Below are positions 18,456 through 26,995 of a stretch of DNA of 64,000 nt, in pieces. Below the pieces are notes generated by a model. That model did not search any database. It worked only from the letters and a program-made list of their open reading frames with translations, and was not told the origin of the DNA. Origin of the DNA: an uncultured Porphyromonadaceae bacterium (GTDB lineage Bacteria > Bacteroidota > Bacteroidia > Bacteroidales > Barnesiellaceae_A); contig UPZG01000008.1 of NCBI GenBank assembly GCA_900538705.1, forward strand, positions 16,484 through 80,483. The letters run 5' to 3'. Each line of letters opens with the position of its first letter. The stretch's first letter is position 1. The translations under genes were made by a program, and so were the position numbers.

Positions 18456-20770
18456 AACGAAGTGTGATAAGTTTACTCATGGGGTGTATATTAGCCGGGT
18501 GTCTGGTTATTGTGACAGGTTGTTCCACCACCAAACGATTGGGCGATGGTGAGGTGCTTTACACGGGTGTGAAGAAGATGGAGATAACGGCTGTGGATAG
18601 CGTAAAAATTGATGGAGGCGTAAAGACCCAAGTCAAATCCTCTTTGTCGGTACCTCCTAATAATGCATTATTCTCTTCTAATTCCTGGAAGTTTATTCCT
18701 ATCGAGTTGTGGGCATGGAATTATCTTTATACACCCAATACCAAGAGTGTGAAGCATTGGTTATTCAATCTTTTTGCCCGCGAACCGGTGTTGATACAGA
18801 CTGTGCGTCCCGAGGTGCGGGCACGTATGGCCAAAGAGATATTGTTTAATAACGGGTATTTCAATTCTGCCACTTCATATACTATCAATTACGATGAGAA
18901 GAACGACAAGAAAGCATCGGTAAGTTATTCGGTAGTGGCAGGAAGGCCCTATAAACTGGGCTTTATAGAGTATCCTGCCGATACCTCGTGCGTAGCATCC
19001 ATGATAGCTCGTCATAAGGATGCATCATTGTTATATACGGGGCAACGTTATTGTGCCGATACCTTGGCAGCCGAACGTGAGCGTATCACTACTCTCCTAC
19101 GCGATAGTGGGTTCTACTATTTTCGTCCCGATTATCTGCTCTATCAAGCCGATACAACGCGGCAAAGTGGCGTGGTAGACTTGCGTATGTTTGTGGCTCC
19201 TAATGCGCCGGCTGATGCTTTACGTCCCTATAAAACAGGTAATATAACGGTGAATATGTATCCGCCGCAAGGTGTCAAAGAGCCCGATACACTCAATTTC
19301 CGTCGTATGACGGTATACGCTTATAAGGGCTTGAAGCTACGCCGAGGTGTCTTGTTGGGAAATATAAAGATGCGGCAGGGTAATATTTTCTCGCTTTCTG
19401 AGCAGAACCTTACGCAGCAAAATCTCTCGTCACTTGGTATATTCCGTTCTATTGTTATGAATGTGACCCCGCTCGATTCTCTACGGGGGCGCGACTCTAT
19501 CTATGTTAATCTTGATTTGCGTTACTCGTTGCCCATAGAGTTTATGGTAGAGGCAAACGTTTCGTCCAAGTCAAATAGCTATATCGGTCCCGGATTGATA
19601 GTGGGTGTTACGCATAATAATCTTTTCGGGGGTGGAGAGCAATTGTCGGTACGGCTCAATGGTAGTTATGAGTGGCAGACCGGTGGCGGAGGTGAGAATG
19701 CTTCGTTGTTTAACTCTTATGAGTTTGGAGCTACAGGCTCACTTACTTTTCCTCGGTTACTGGCTCCTGCACCTAAACATCAGTTAAGGAGGCTCAAATC
19801 GAATACCAACATACAGTTGGGTGCCAATATTATGAATCGTCCGCATTATTTCAGGATGGTCTCTTTCAATACATCGTTGGCATATGAGTTCCATACGTCA
19901 TCTACGGCACTGCATAATTTTACACCTCTGCGACTTGTGTATACCAGGTTGTTGAACAGTACCGAGGAGTTTGACCGTACGCTCGATGAGAATCCTGCCA
20001 TAGCATTGAGTTTCCGCAATCAGTTTATACCCTCTATCGGCTATACGTTTACCTATGACAACGGTTACGAAGGTAGTTCGCCCAATCGATGGATATGGGA
20101 AGTGGGTGCTACCGAAGCTGGTAACATACTTTATGGCATATATTCACTTTGTGGTGTGAAAGGGGAGAAAGAGATTTTCGGTAACCCGTTCTCACAGTTT
20201 CTCAAATTGACCAATGAACTGAAATATTACCATTATTTCAAGCATGATATTTGCCTTGCCTCTCGTTTTATGGTGGGGGCAGGTTATGCTTATGGCAATG
20301 CCTCAGAGTTGCCATATAGCGAGCAGTTCTATATAGGAGGTGCCAACAGTATAAGGGCGTTTACTATCCGGTCTATTGGTCCGGGTAGCTATCATCCTGC
20401 CGATGACGATGGTAATGGTTTCCTTGACCAAACGGGTAACTTCAAGTTAGAGGCAAACGTAGAGTTGCGTTTCCCTATTTTCGATGCTTTGCAAGGTGCT
20501 GTATTCCTCGATGCCGGTAATATATGGTTGCTCAAAGAAGATGAGTTACGTCCCGGTGGTAAGTTGACATGGAAAAACTTCGGCAGGGATATTGCTTTAG
20601 GTACAGGAGCCGGACTGCGCTACGATATAGCCGGTTATTTGGTTATTCGTCTCGATGTGGGCGTGCCTCTGCATGCTCCTTATGATACGGGTAAGAGTGG
20701 GTATTATAATATCGCGGGGTCGTTCTGGAAAAACCTGCGCTTCCACCTTGCCATCGGTTATCCGTTCTAA
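18452..20770 (+). CDS. tamL: TamL, lipoprotein Omp85 partner of TamB
   Basis: This 772-residue outer-membrane barrel lipoprotein has a lipobox VTGC (cysteine 24) followed by STTKRLGDGEVLY, then POTRA-like domains (AERERITTLLRDSGFYYF) and an Omp85 barrel with IGGANSIRAFTIRSIGPGSY and a terminal FHLAIGYPF. Its start overlaps the tamB stop, and a GAGGAGG lies 7 bases ahead of the ATG inside the tamB coding sequence, so translation is probably coupled. It is the dedicated TamB partner by position. A paralogue lies at 9669-11996. Confidence 0.92.
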   Translation: MKRSVISLLMGCILAGCLVIVTGCSTTKRLGDGEVLYTGVKKMEITAVDSVKIDGGVKTQVKSSLSVPPNNALFSSNSWKFIPIELWAWNYLYTPNTKSVKHWLFNLFAREPVLIQTVRPEVRARMAKEILFNNGYFNSATSYTINYDEKNDKKASVSYSVVAGRPYKLGFIEYPADTSCVASMIARHKDASLLYTGQRYCADTLAAERERITTLLRDSGFYYFRPDYLLYQADTTRQSGVVDLRMFVAPNAPADALRPYKTGNITVNMYPPQGVKEPDTLNFRRMTVYAYKGLKLRRGVLLGNIKMRQGNIFSLSEQNLTQQNLSSLGIFRSIVMNVTPLDSLRGRDSIYVNLDLRYSLPIEFMVEANVSSKSNSYIGPGLIVGVTHNNLFGGGEQLSVRLNGSYEWQTGGGGENASLFNSYEFGATGSLTFPRLLAPAPKHQLRRLKSNTNIQLGANIMNRPHYFRMVSFNTSLAYEFHTSSTALHNFTPLRLVYTRLLNSTEEFDRTLDENPAIALSFRNQFIPSIGYTFTYDNGYEGSSPNRWIWEVGATEAGNILYGIYSLCGVKGEKEIFGNPFSQFLKLTNELKYYHYFKHDICLASRFMVGAGYAYGNASELPYSEQFYIGGANSIRAFTIRSIGPGSYHPADDDGNGFLDQTGNFKLEANVELRFPIFDALQGAVFLDAGNIWLLKEDELRPGGKLTWKNFGRDIALGTGAGLRYDIAGYLVIRLDVGVPLHAPYDTGKSGYYNIAGSFWKNLRFHLAIGYPF

Positions 20771-20799
20771 AAGGCAGGCGATTGTTCCCTTGGAACGGG

Positions 20800-21360
20800 T
20801 TATGAGAAAAAGAGATGTTCTATACAGATTTTTATGCCTAATGCTATGAGAATGACTCCACCTATCACTTCGGCATATTTTTGTAATTTGTTTCCTATGT
20901 AGTGACCGATAAAAAGTCCGCCGATAGAAAAAAGCAAGGTAGTAAGAGCTATGACGATTGCCGAGAGTACCATGTCTACCCGCAGGAAAGAAAGCGATAT
21001 ACCCACAGCAAGTGCATCTATTGAGGTGGCTAGAGCAAGGCACATCGCGGTACGTAAAGCACAAGGGTCGAAACAGCATTCTTCTTTATGTTGCAATCCT
21101 TCATATATCATGCGCCCTCCCAAAAATACCAAGAGTCCAAGAGCTATCCAATGGTCGTATGATTCTATGTAATTTCTGAATCCTAAACCCAGAAGCCATC
21201 CTATTACAGGCATTGCCCCTTGAAAAATGGCCATAATAAAAGCAAATTTTCCTATACGTCTCCATGTAAATGGATGCATAAGTACTCCGCTTGATAGTGA
21301 CACGGCAAAGCTGTCCATACAAAGCCCGATAGCTAAAATGATGAGAGAAAGAAGCGACAT
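20800..21360 (-). CDS. mntP: Manganese efflux pump MntP
   Basis: This 186-residue inner-membrane protein has six predicted transmembrane helices and exports Mn(II). The two half-repeats carry the family aspartates: D16 in GLCMDSFAVS and D115 in ATSIDALAVG. The cytoplasmic loop has an unusual cysteine cluster (C95, C96, C100 in EECCFDPC). Length equals that of other MntP proteins. It is a single gene, converging with tamL and following the ABC exporter gene on the same strand after 202 bases. A hairpin lies in its leader at 21401-21437. Confidence 0.93.
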   Translation of the reverse strand: MSLLSLIILAIGLCMDSFAVSLSSGVLMHPFTWRRIGKFAFIMAIFQGAMPVIGWLLGLGFRNYIESYDHWIALGLLVFLGGRMIYEGLQHKEECCFDPCALRTAMCLALATSIDALAVGISLSFLRVDMVLSAIVIALTTLLFSIGGLFIGHYIGNKLQKYAEVIGGVILIALGIKICIEHLFFS

Positions 21361-21400
21361 GTGTTATATGATTGATTGTGATATGTTTATAGAAAATGAA

Positions 21401-21437
21401 ACGGGAGATGCAAGCCTTTCGCGCTATTATCTCCCGT
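21401..21437 (-). promoter_or_regulatory. Leader hairpin upstream of mntP
   Basis: A 9-base perfect inverted repeat (ACGGGAGAT at 21401-21409, ATCTCCCGT at 21429-21437) with a 19-base spacer sits 40 bases before the mntP start. mntP leaders in other phyla often hold the yybP-ykoY manganese riboswitch. This hairpin is shorter and I cannot confirm that consensus, so it is only a candidate control element. Confidence 0.35.
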
Positions 21438-21562
21438 CATCACACACACATAACACACATTACTATAACTGTCGACTGTGTCGATTGGTTCATAATTTGT
21501 GTATTTTATTTGAGTATTTATCATGTGTATGTGATGAAGGATGAGCATCGGGATGACGATAA

Positions 21563-23392
21563 TCAGAATTTTTGCATATCTACGAGGTGTTTGTAATAAC
21601 CGTTAAGGGCTATCAGTTCTTCGTGCTTACCACGTTCTACTATTTCACCATCTCGCATTACGCAGATGAGGTCGGCTCCTTTGATGGTCGACAAGCGGTG
21701 TGCAATAACCAGCGTCGTGCGGTTGTGCATCAGATTCTCCAAAGCTTCCTGTACCAACCGTTCCGACTCGGTATCGAGAGCCGAGGTGGCCTCGTCGAGG
21801 ATGAGTATGGGTGGGTTTTTTAAGATAGCCCGTGCAATGCTGATACGTTGGCGTTGTCCGCCCGAGAGACGGCATCCACGGTCGCCTATATTGGTGTCGT
21901 ACCCATGTTCGGTTTCCATGATAAAATCATGGGCGTTGGCGATGCGGGCTGCTTCTATGACTTGCTCGCGTGTAGCGTCGGTTACGCCAAAAGTTATGTT
22001 GTTGTAGAAAGTATCGTTGAAAAGTATAGCTTCTTGGTTGACATTACCCATGAGAGCACGTAAGTCGTGTATACGCAAATCTTTGATATTGGTACCATCT
22101 ATATAGATACCGCCTTCTTGTACGTCGTAAAAGCGAGGGAGCAAGTCGGCAAGTGTAGTCTTGCCCGAGCCCGATTGCCCCACCAAGGCTACAGTTTGGC
22201 CTTTTTTTATTTCCAGGTCGACATTCTTTACAACATAGTCGGTGTTGTATCTGAAAGACACTCCGCGGTATTCTATGCCTTTTTTCATCTCTTCCATCTC
22301 CACGGGTTGTGCCGGATCGGTAATGGGGTTGGTGGCCGAAAGCAGTTTGTCTACACGCTCCATGGCTGCCAAACCTCTTTGCACGGCGTACATTCCTTTG
22401 GATAGGTCTTTGGCCGGATTGATAATACTATAAAAGATAACCAGGAAATAGATAAACTGGGCTGCATCTATGGGGCTGTTCCCGGCGAGAATAAGCGTAC
22501 CGCCAAACCATAGGACAATAGCAATAGTGGCCGTACCTAAAAACTCGCTCATAGGGTGGGCGAGAGCCTGTCGGCGGTTCATGCGGTTGCTTAGTCTGAA
22601 GAACAGATTGTTGGTATCCTTGAATTTTTGCGATGATTTTTTTTCGGCATTAAAAGCCTTGATAATGCGTATGCCCCCTAACGTCTCTTCTATTTCCGAC
22701 ATAATCATGCCCCAGCATTGTTGTGCTTCCAAAGAATTTTGCTTCAAGGTGCGGCCTATGCGACCCATTACAAGGCCTACCAAAGGGAGCAGTACCAGCA
22801 CAAAGATAGAAAGCTGCCAACTGATGGTAAACATGGCTACCAAGCAAATGATAATCATGATGGGGTTTTTGAACATCATTTCGAGTGACGACATGATGGA
22901 GTTTTCTATCTCGGCTGTGTCTCCCACCATGCGTGACATGACGTCGCCTTTTCGCTCGGTCGTGAAAAAGCCCACCGGCAGAGAGAGTACTTTGTCGTAG
23001 ACAAATCCGCGTATGTCGCGCACTACGCCGGCACGGAGAGGTATCAAGAAAAAAGAGCCTAAATAGGATGTCCCTGTTTTAAGGGCCGTAAGGATAATGA
23101 GTACGACTCCCAGAAGGAGTATTGTGGTAGATGCACCATATCGGTCTATGGTAAGCGTGGTAAGGTAGTAGAAGTTGTTGATGGCAACATCTTTCAGATT
23201 ACCGCTTCCCCATTCCATAAATGAGTAGCTGACAGCGCGCTCTGGGTTAAACAGCATCTCCAATATAGGTATAATCATCGCAAACGAGAAGAGCGTGAGT
23301 ATCGATGATAAGATATTGAAGAGTATGTTGAATATGAGATAATACTTGTATGGAGGGACAAAACGCCGCAGGATAGTTATAAATTCTTTCAT
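21563..23392 (-). CDS. MsbA-like ABC exporter (fused membrane and ATPase domains)
   Basis: This half-transporter of 609 residues probably acts as a homodimer flipping or exporting a lipid or drug across the inner membrane. Residues about 15-330 are the six-helix membrane domain. The nucleotide-binding domain has Walker A GQSGSGKTT (405-413), signature LSGGQRQR (about 509), Walker B ILILDE (about 529-534) and the H-loop histidine near 565. The ATG at 23392 is preferred because a promoter at 23450-23419 excludes the upstream in-frame start. The substrate is unknown; MsbA-like lipid A transport is one possibility. It is transcribed divergently from the following receptor gene. Confidence 0.9.
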   Translation of the reverse strand: MKEFITILRRFVPPYKYYLIFNILFNILSSILTLFSFAMIIPILEMLFNPERAVSYSFMEWGSGNLKDVAINNFYYLTTLTIDRYGASTTILLLGVVLIILTALKTGTSYLGSFFLIPLRAGVVRDIRGFVYDKVLSLPVGFFTTERKGDVMSRMVGDTAEIENSIMSSLEMMFKNPIMIIICLVAMFTISWQLSIFVLVLLPLVGLVMGRIGRTLKQNSLEAQQCWGMIMSEIEETLGGIRIIKAFNAEKKSSQKFKDTNNLFFRLSNRMNRRQALAHPMSEFLGTATIAIVLWFGGTLILAGNSPIDAAQFIYFLVIFYSIINPAKDLSKGMYAVQRGLAAMERVDKLLSATNPITDPAQPVEMEEMKKGIEYRGVSFRYNTDYVVKNVDLEIKKGQTVALVGQSGSGKTTLADLLPRFYDVQEGGIYIDGTNIKDLRIHDLRALMGNVNQEAILFNDTFYNNITFGVTDATREQVIEAARIANAHDFIMETEHGYDTNIGDRGCRLSGGQRQRISIARAILKNPPILILDEATSALDTESERLVQEALENLMHNRTTLVIAHRLSTIKGADLICVMRDGEIVERGKHEELIALNGYYKHLVDMQKF

Positions 23393-23418
23393 GCTGTATT
23401 TGGCTATATTTGGATGGG

Positions 23419-23450
23419 CAAAGATAGTGCAAATGAGAGCAAACAGCAAA
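23419..23450 (-). promoter_or_regulatory. Promoter of the ABC exporter gene
   Basis: On the minus strand TTTG (23450-23447), 20 bases, then TATCTTTG (23426-23419) form a perfect Bacteroidota promoter. The start codon at 23392 lies about 20 bases after the expected transcription start. Confidence 0.78.
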
Positions 23451-23627
23451 GTTTACCTATGCTTTTTACCAAGAGTTGTTCTTATAGTGTTGTTATATTT
23501 AATTGAGTGTGTTGTCGATGACATGTTGAGGTACTTAAAAATCGTAAAAAACTCTCTTTGGAATTAAACCTTTATCGGTTGTTGGTATCTCAATGACGGT
23601 TTTTAATTACGAAATCTCGGAATCTTT

Positions 23628-26411
23628 ATGAAAAGAGCTATATATGTCCTTTTATTGGCAGGATTGTTGTCTCCTGCTTTCTCTGTTGCCCAGCAAGTGA
23701 CTATACAAGGTGTAGTGAAAGATGCTACCGACCATGGTCCTTTGCCACTGGTGAGCGTACGACTTCTGGCTGCACGTGACAGCTCTTTTGTTACGGGTAC
23801 TACGGGCGATAACAATGGCGTATTTGTTTTCAAGCCTGTGAAGGCGGGTTCTTATATAACTGTTGTCTCGTATTTGGGGTACAAAACAGAGTATCGCAAT
23901 GTGAAGGCCGACGGTTCGCGCTCTCGTATCAATTTGGGCGAAATATTATTGGGCTCGGGCGACGTGATGTTGCAGGAGGCTGTCATATTGGGAAAGGCTC
24001 CCGAAGTAGTGGTGAAAGAAGATACTGTAGAATTTAATGCCGAATCATACAAGACACAGCCTAGTGCTGTAGTGGAAGATTTATTGAAAAAACTGCCGGG
24101 TGTAGAAGTCGATGAAAACGGTAAAATTACGGCCAATGGTAAGGAAGTAACCAAGATTCTGCTCGATGGGAAAGAGTTTTTCTCAGATGACCCGCTTGTA
24201 GCCTCTAAGAATATTCCGGTGGAGATGATAGAGAAGCTACAAGTCGTAGACCGTCAAAGCGACCTTGCCCGTATTACCGGTGTAGACGATGGCGAGGAGG
24301 AAACGGTTATTAATCTTACTATTAAGCCGGGTATGAAGAAGGGTTGGTTTGGTGAAGCACAAGGAGGTTATGGCTATGGTATTGACAATCCTAATCGCTA
24401 TGCAGGCAGTGTAATGGCCAACTATATTTATGGCGATAACCAGTTTACCATCATAGCCAACAGCAACAATGTCAACAGTCTCGGCTTTACCGATATGGGC
24501 GGTAATCGTTTTCGTCGTTTTGGCGGGAACAATGGTATTGCCACTTCACATAGTATAGGAACCAATTTCAATGTGGGTAATAAGGATATCTTCCGTATAG
24601 GTGGTGATGTGATGTATTCATACAACAATCGTGATACTTGGCAGCGAAGCGACCGTCAGAACTTTTTTACCGATAGTGTTTCGTATCAAGAGTCATCATC
24701 GCAAGCCAACGATATAGGACAACAGATAAGCGGTCGTTTCCGTATAGAGTGGAATCCCGACTCGATGAATGTATTTGAGTTCCGTCCTCGATTTTCGGTC
24801 AATATTAACGATTCTCACCAGATAGAGGAATCGTTGACAAGTGCCGGCGATGCATCCCGCTCACAGGTTAACCGCAACAATAACACTTCCGACAGTCATG
24901 GCGTCAATGTGGAGGCTTCGGGAGAGCTCATATATAACCATCGTTTTGCGTCGAAGCCCGGTCGTTCGTTTAGTATTCATGCCCGATATAATTTCAGCAA
25001 TACACGCGAGACAGGTTCGAGTATTGACTCTACACTCTACTATATCTTGAAAGATACTGCCGATCTTTGGCAAGAAAGCGACGATCACTCTTGGAGTAAT
25101 GGTTATTCAGCACGAGTTACCTATACCGAGCCGGTGGGCAAGCGCGAGAGAGGTATGTTTCTTACTTTTGGGTTGCGTAGTGAAGGAACTTTCCGTGATG
25201 CCGATAAATTTACATATACGGCAGATGAATGGGGAGTATTCCCTACAACACCCGACCCCGCATATAGTAACAGTTTTCGTAACATGAACCTGACGAATAG
25301 TGCTCAGGTAGGATTTAAGCAAGTGCAACGCAAGTATATGTATGATGTGGGTTTGTCGTTTGAGCCTACAACAACCTCTTCGCAAGATCTTATCAATCCC
25401 GAAAATAATATAGAGACCTATACCGTATTCAATTGGTCGCCCTATCTGATTTTTACGTATAAAGAGAGTAAACAGCGTTCATTGCGTATATATTATAGAG
25501 GAAAAACTTCGCAACCTACGATTGCGCAGATGCAGCCTGTTCCTGATATTACCAATCCATTGGATATTGTAGTAGGTAATCCCGGTTTGAGACCCTCGTA
25601 TACCAATAGGCTTCGGGTTCGTTTTAGCGACTATGATGTAGCATCTCAGCGGTCTATTATGGCGCATCTGAGAGCTAATTATACTCTTAACAGCATTATA
25701 TCGGCAACATCGTATGATGCCGAGACTGGTGGGCGTACTACGACTTATGAAAATGTCGACGGTGTATGGGATGTAAACGGGATGTTATTGTTGACTTTTC
25801 CGTTCCGTAACAAGCGGTGGCAGTTGAATAATTTTACACGCCTGGGTGTAAGTAGCAGTGCCGGAAAAAATAATGGCGAGCTTAACCGTAGTAATCTCTT
25901 TTCTGCCAGTGAAAATTTGGGAATAGCTTTCCGTAGCGATTATTTTGACAATGCCCTTAGGGCTCGGTACAATTTGCAGTATGTGGATAATACAGTACAA
26001 ACAGGTAGTAACCGCATTATACATCGATATGGTTTTACGTATGAGTTTATGGTTAATCTGCCATTTGGTCTATCTATCGGTAGTGACATAGGATATACGG
26101 GCTATCAAGGTTATACAGACGGCTATAATACTGATGAGTGGGTATGGAATGCCGAGATTTCTTATTCTTTCCTTGCAGGTCGTAATGCAACTATTTCTTT
26201 CAAAGGGTTTGATATGCTAAACCAACGTAATAATATTCAGCGGGTGGTTACCGGAAACTATATGGAGGATGTACAGTATAATACGTTGGGAAGCTATTAT
26301 ATGGTTTCGTTCAGTTATCGATTCAATACCTTTGGCAAGGATCGTCCTGAAATGCCTCGTGGAGGCTTTGGTGGCCCGCATGGATTCGGAGGTCCTCCTC
26401 GTCGCAGGTAA
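23628..26411 (+). CDS. TonB-receptor-like outer-membrane beta-barrel protein
   Basis: This 927-residue outer-membrane protein has a signal peptide (cleavage near SVAQQ), a carboxypeptidase-regulatory-like domain (about residues 24-105, VTIQGVVKDATDHGPLPLVS), a plug-like domain (about 115-220, with EDLLKKLPGVEVDENGKI) and a long beta-barrel. This layout fits the outer-membrane beta-barrel family common in Bacteroidota. No SusD-like partner follows, so it is not a polysaccharide-utilisation pair. The barrel does not end in the usual terminal aromatic strand; after FGKDRPEM it carries a Gly/Pro/Arg-rich tail ending PPRRR. It is a single-gene unit with a terminator. The substrate is unknown. Confidence 0.85.
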   Translation: MKRAIYVLLLAGLLSPAFSVAQQVTIQGVVKDATDHGPLPLVSVRLLAARDSSFVTGTTGDNNGVFVFKPVKAGSYITVVSYLGYKTEYRNVKADGSRSRINLGEILLGSGDVMLQEAVILGKAPEVVVKEDTVEFNAESYKTQPSAVVEDLLKKLPGVEVDENGKITANGKEVTKILLDGKEFFSDDPLVASKNIPVEMIEKLQVVDRQSDLARITGVDDGEEETVINLTIKPGMKKGWFGEAQGGYGYGIDNPNRYAGSVMANYIYGDNQFTIIANSNNVNSLGFTDMGGNRFRRFGGNNGIATSHSIGTNFNVGNKDIFRIGGDVMYSYNNRDTWQRSDRQNFFTDSVSYQESSSQANDIGQQISGRFRIEWNPDSMNVFEFRPRFSVNINDSHQIEESLTSAGDASRSQVNRNNNTSDSHGVNVEASGELIYNHRFASKPGRSFSIHARYNFSNTRETGSSIDSTLYYILKDTADLWQESDDHSWSNGYSARVTYTEPVGKRERGMFLTFGLRSEGTFRDADKFTYTADEWGVFPTTPDPAYSNSFRNMNLTNSAQVGFKQVQRKYMYDVGLSFEPTTTSSQDLINPENNIETYTVFNWSPYLIFTYKESKQRSLRIYYRGKTSQPTIAQMQPVPDITNPLDIVVGNPGLRPSYTNRLRVRFSDYDVASQRSIMAHLRANYTLNSIISATSYDAETGGRTTTYENVDGVWDVNGMLLLTFPFRNKRWQLNNFTRLGVSSSAGKNNGELNRSNLFSASENLGIAFRSDYFDNALRARYNLQYVDNTVQTGSNRIIHRYGFTYEFMVNLPFGLSIGSDIGYTGYQGYTDGYNTDEWVWNAEISYSFLAGRNATISFKGFDMLNQRNNIQRVVTGNYMEDVQYNTLGSYYMVSFSYRFNTFGKDRPEMPRGGFGGPHGFGGPPRRR

Positions 26412-26435
26412 ATGAAGTTGCTCAATAAAAAAGTA

Positions 26436-26480
26436 AAAATGCGAGGGCTGTAAACTCTCAGTTTACAGCCCTCGCATTTT
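26436..26480. terminator. Intrinsic terminator after the barrel protein gene
   Basis: Perfect 21-base arms (26436-26456 and 26460-26480) with a CTC loop contain a GC-rich core GCGAGGGCTG and end in TTTT on the plus strand, 25 bases after the stop codon. A-rich sequence on the other side would also allow minus-strand function. Confidence 0.92.
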
Positions 26481-26565
26481 ATTCGTTTAGAAGCCGTTCT
26501 GAATGATTCTTTTGTTGTCTTGCTCTTGGTATATTATGGTAATAGGTATTGTGCTCTGAAAAATA

Positions 26566-26599
26566 AAAGCGGCTCGAAATTATTATTTCGAGCCGCTTT
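26566..26599 (-). terminator. Intrinsic terminator of tRNA-Gln
   Basis: Perfect 15-base arms (26566-26580 and 26585-26599, core AGCGGCTCGA) with a TATT loop are followed on the minus strand by TTATTTTT. It lies three bases beyond the tRNA 3' end. Confidence 0.92.
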
Positions 26600-26601
26600 C
26601 G

Positions 26602-26675
26602 TGGTTGGCTTACCAGGATTCGAACCTAGACAAACAGAACCAAAACCTGTTGTGCTGCCATTACACCATAAGCCA
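26602..26675 (-). tRNA. tRNA-Gln (anticodon TTG)
   Basis: On the minus strand the acceptor arms TGGCTTA (26675-26669) and TAAGCCA (26612-26606) pair perfectly, with discriminator A at 26605 and an encoded CCA at 26604-26602. The anticodon stem ACAGG/TCTGT encloses the loop TTTTGGT, giving anticodon TTG, which reads CAA. The T-loop TTCGAAT is intact. The U1-A72 pair is typical of tRNA-Gln. It has its own promoter and terminator. Confidence 0.95.
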
Positions 26676-26709
26676 ATACCTATGTGCTTGGTATTTTTCC
26701 AAAGCGATG

Positions 26710-26741
26710 CAAAGGTAACGCCTCTTTTTGGATTGACCAAA
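26710..26741 (-). promoter_or_regulatory. Promoter of tRNA-Gln
   Basis: On the minus strand TTTG (26741-26738), 20 bases, then TACCTTTG (26717-26710) match the -33/-7 consensus perfectly. Transcription would begin about 30 bases before the tRNA. Confidence 0.85.
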
Positions 26742-26908
26742 TTTTATGACAATTTTTTGCGTGAAATTTTGTAAATCCTGCTTGAAAAGGCTGATGATAA
26801 ATCAACTTTACTTTGTTTGGGTTGCGAAATATATCGCTCCAGATTGCCAGCTGGCGATGCCTATTTTGTCTGAAAGGGAGCTATCGGTAATGGTTGTGTA
26901 AGGTTGTG

Positions 26909-26947
26909 AAAAAAGCGGTTTCACCCTCATAACAAGGGTAAAACCGC
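26909..26947 (-). terminator. Intrinsic terminator of tyrS
   Basis: Arms 26915-26927 and 26935-26947 form a 13-pair stem with one mismatch (minus strand GCGGTTTTACCCT ... AGGGTGAAACCGC), followed on the minus strand by TTTTTT (26914-26909). It lies about 50 bases beyond the tyrS stop. Confidence 0.9.
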
Positions 26948-26995
26948 CACTGAATATTATTTGATGCCGCTTGTATAGGGCGGCATGTAACCTTT

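Noticed and set aside
20771..20799. CCGTTC/GAACGG complementarity between tamL and mntP as a terminator
   Set aside because: The stem is six pairs with a long loop and no T tract; too weak to call.
21440..21460. CA-rich repeat near mntP as a microsatellite or CRISPR-like repeat
   Set aside because: It is a short low-complexity run with no repeat-spacer pattern. No CRISPR array, insertion sequence or attachment site was found anywhere in the window.
26520..26774. An 84-codon plus-strand frame over the tRNA-Gln locus
   Set aside because: It runs through the tRNA and its terminator in antisense, so it is not a gene.
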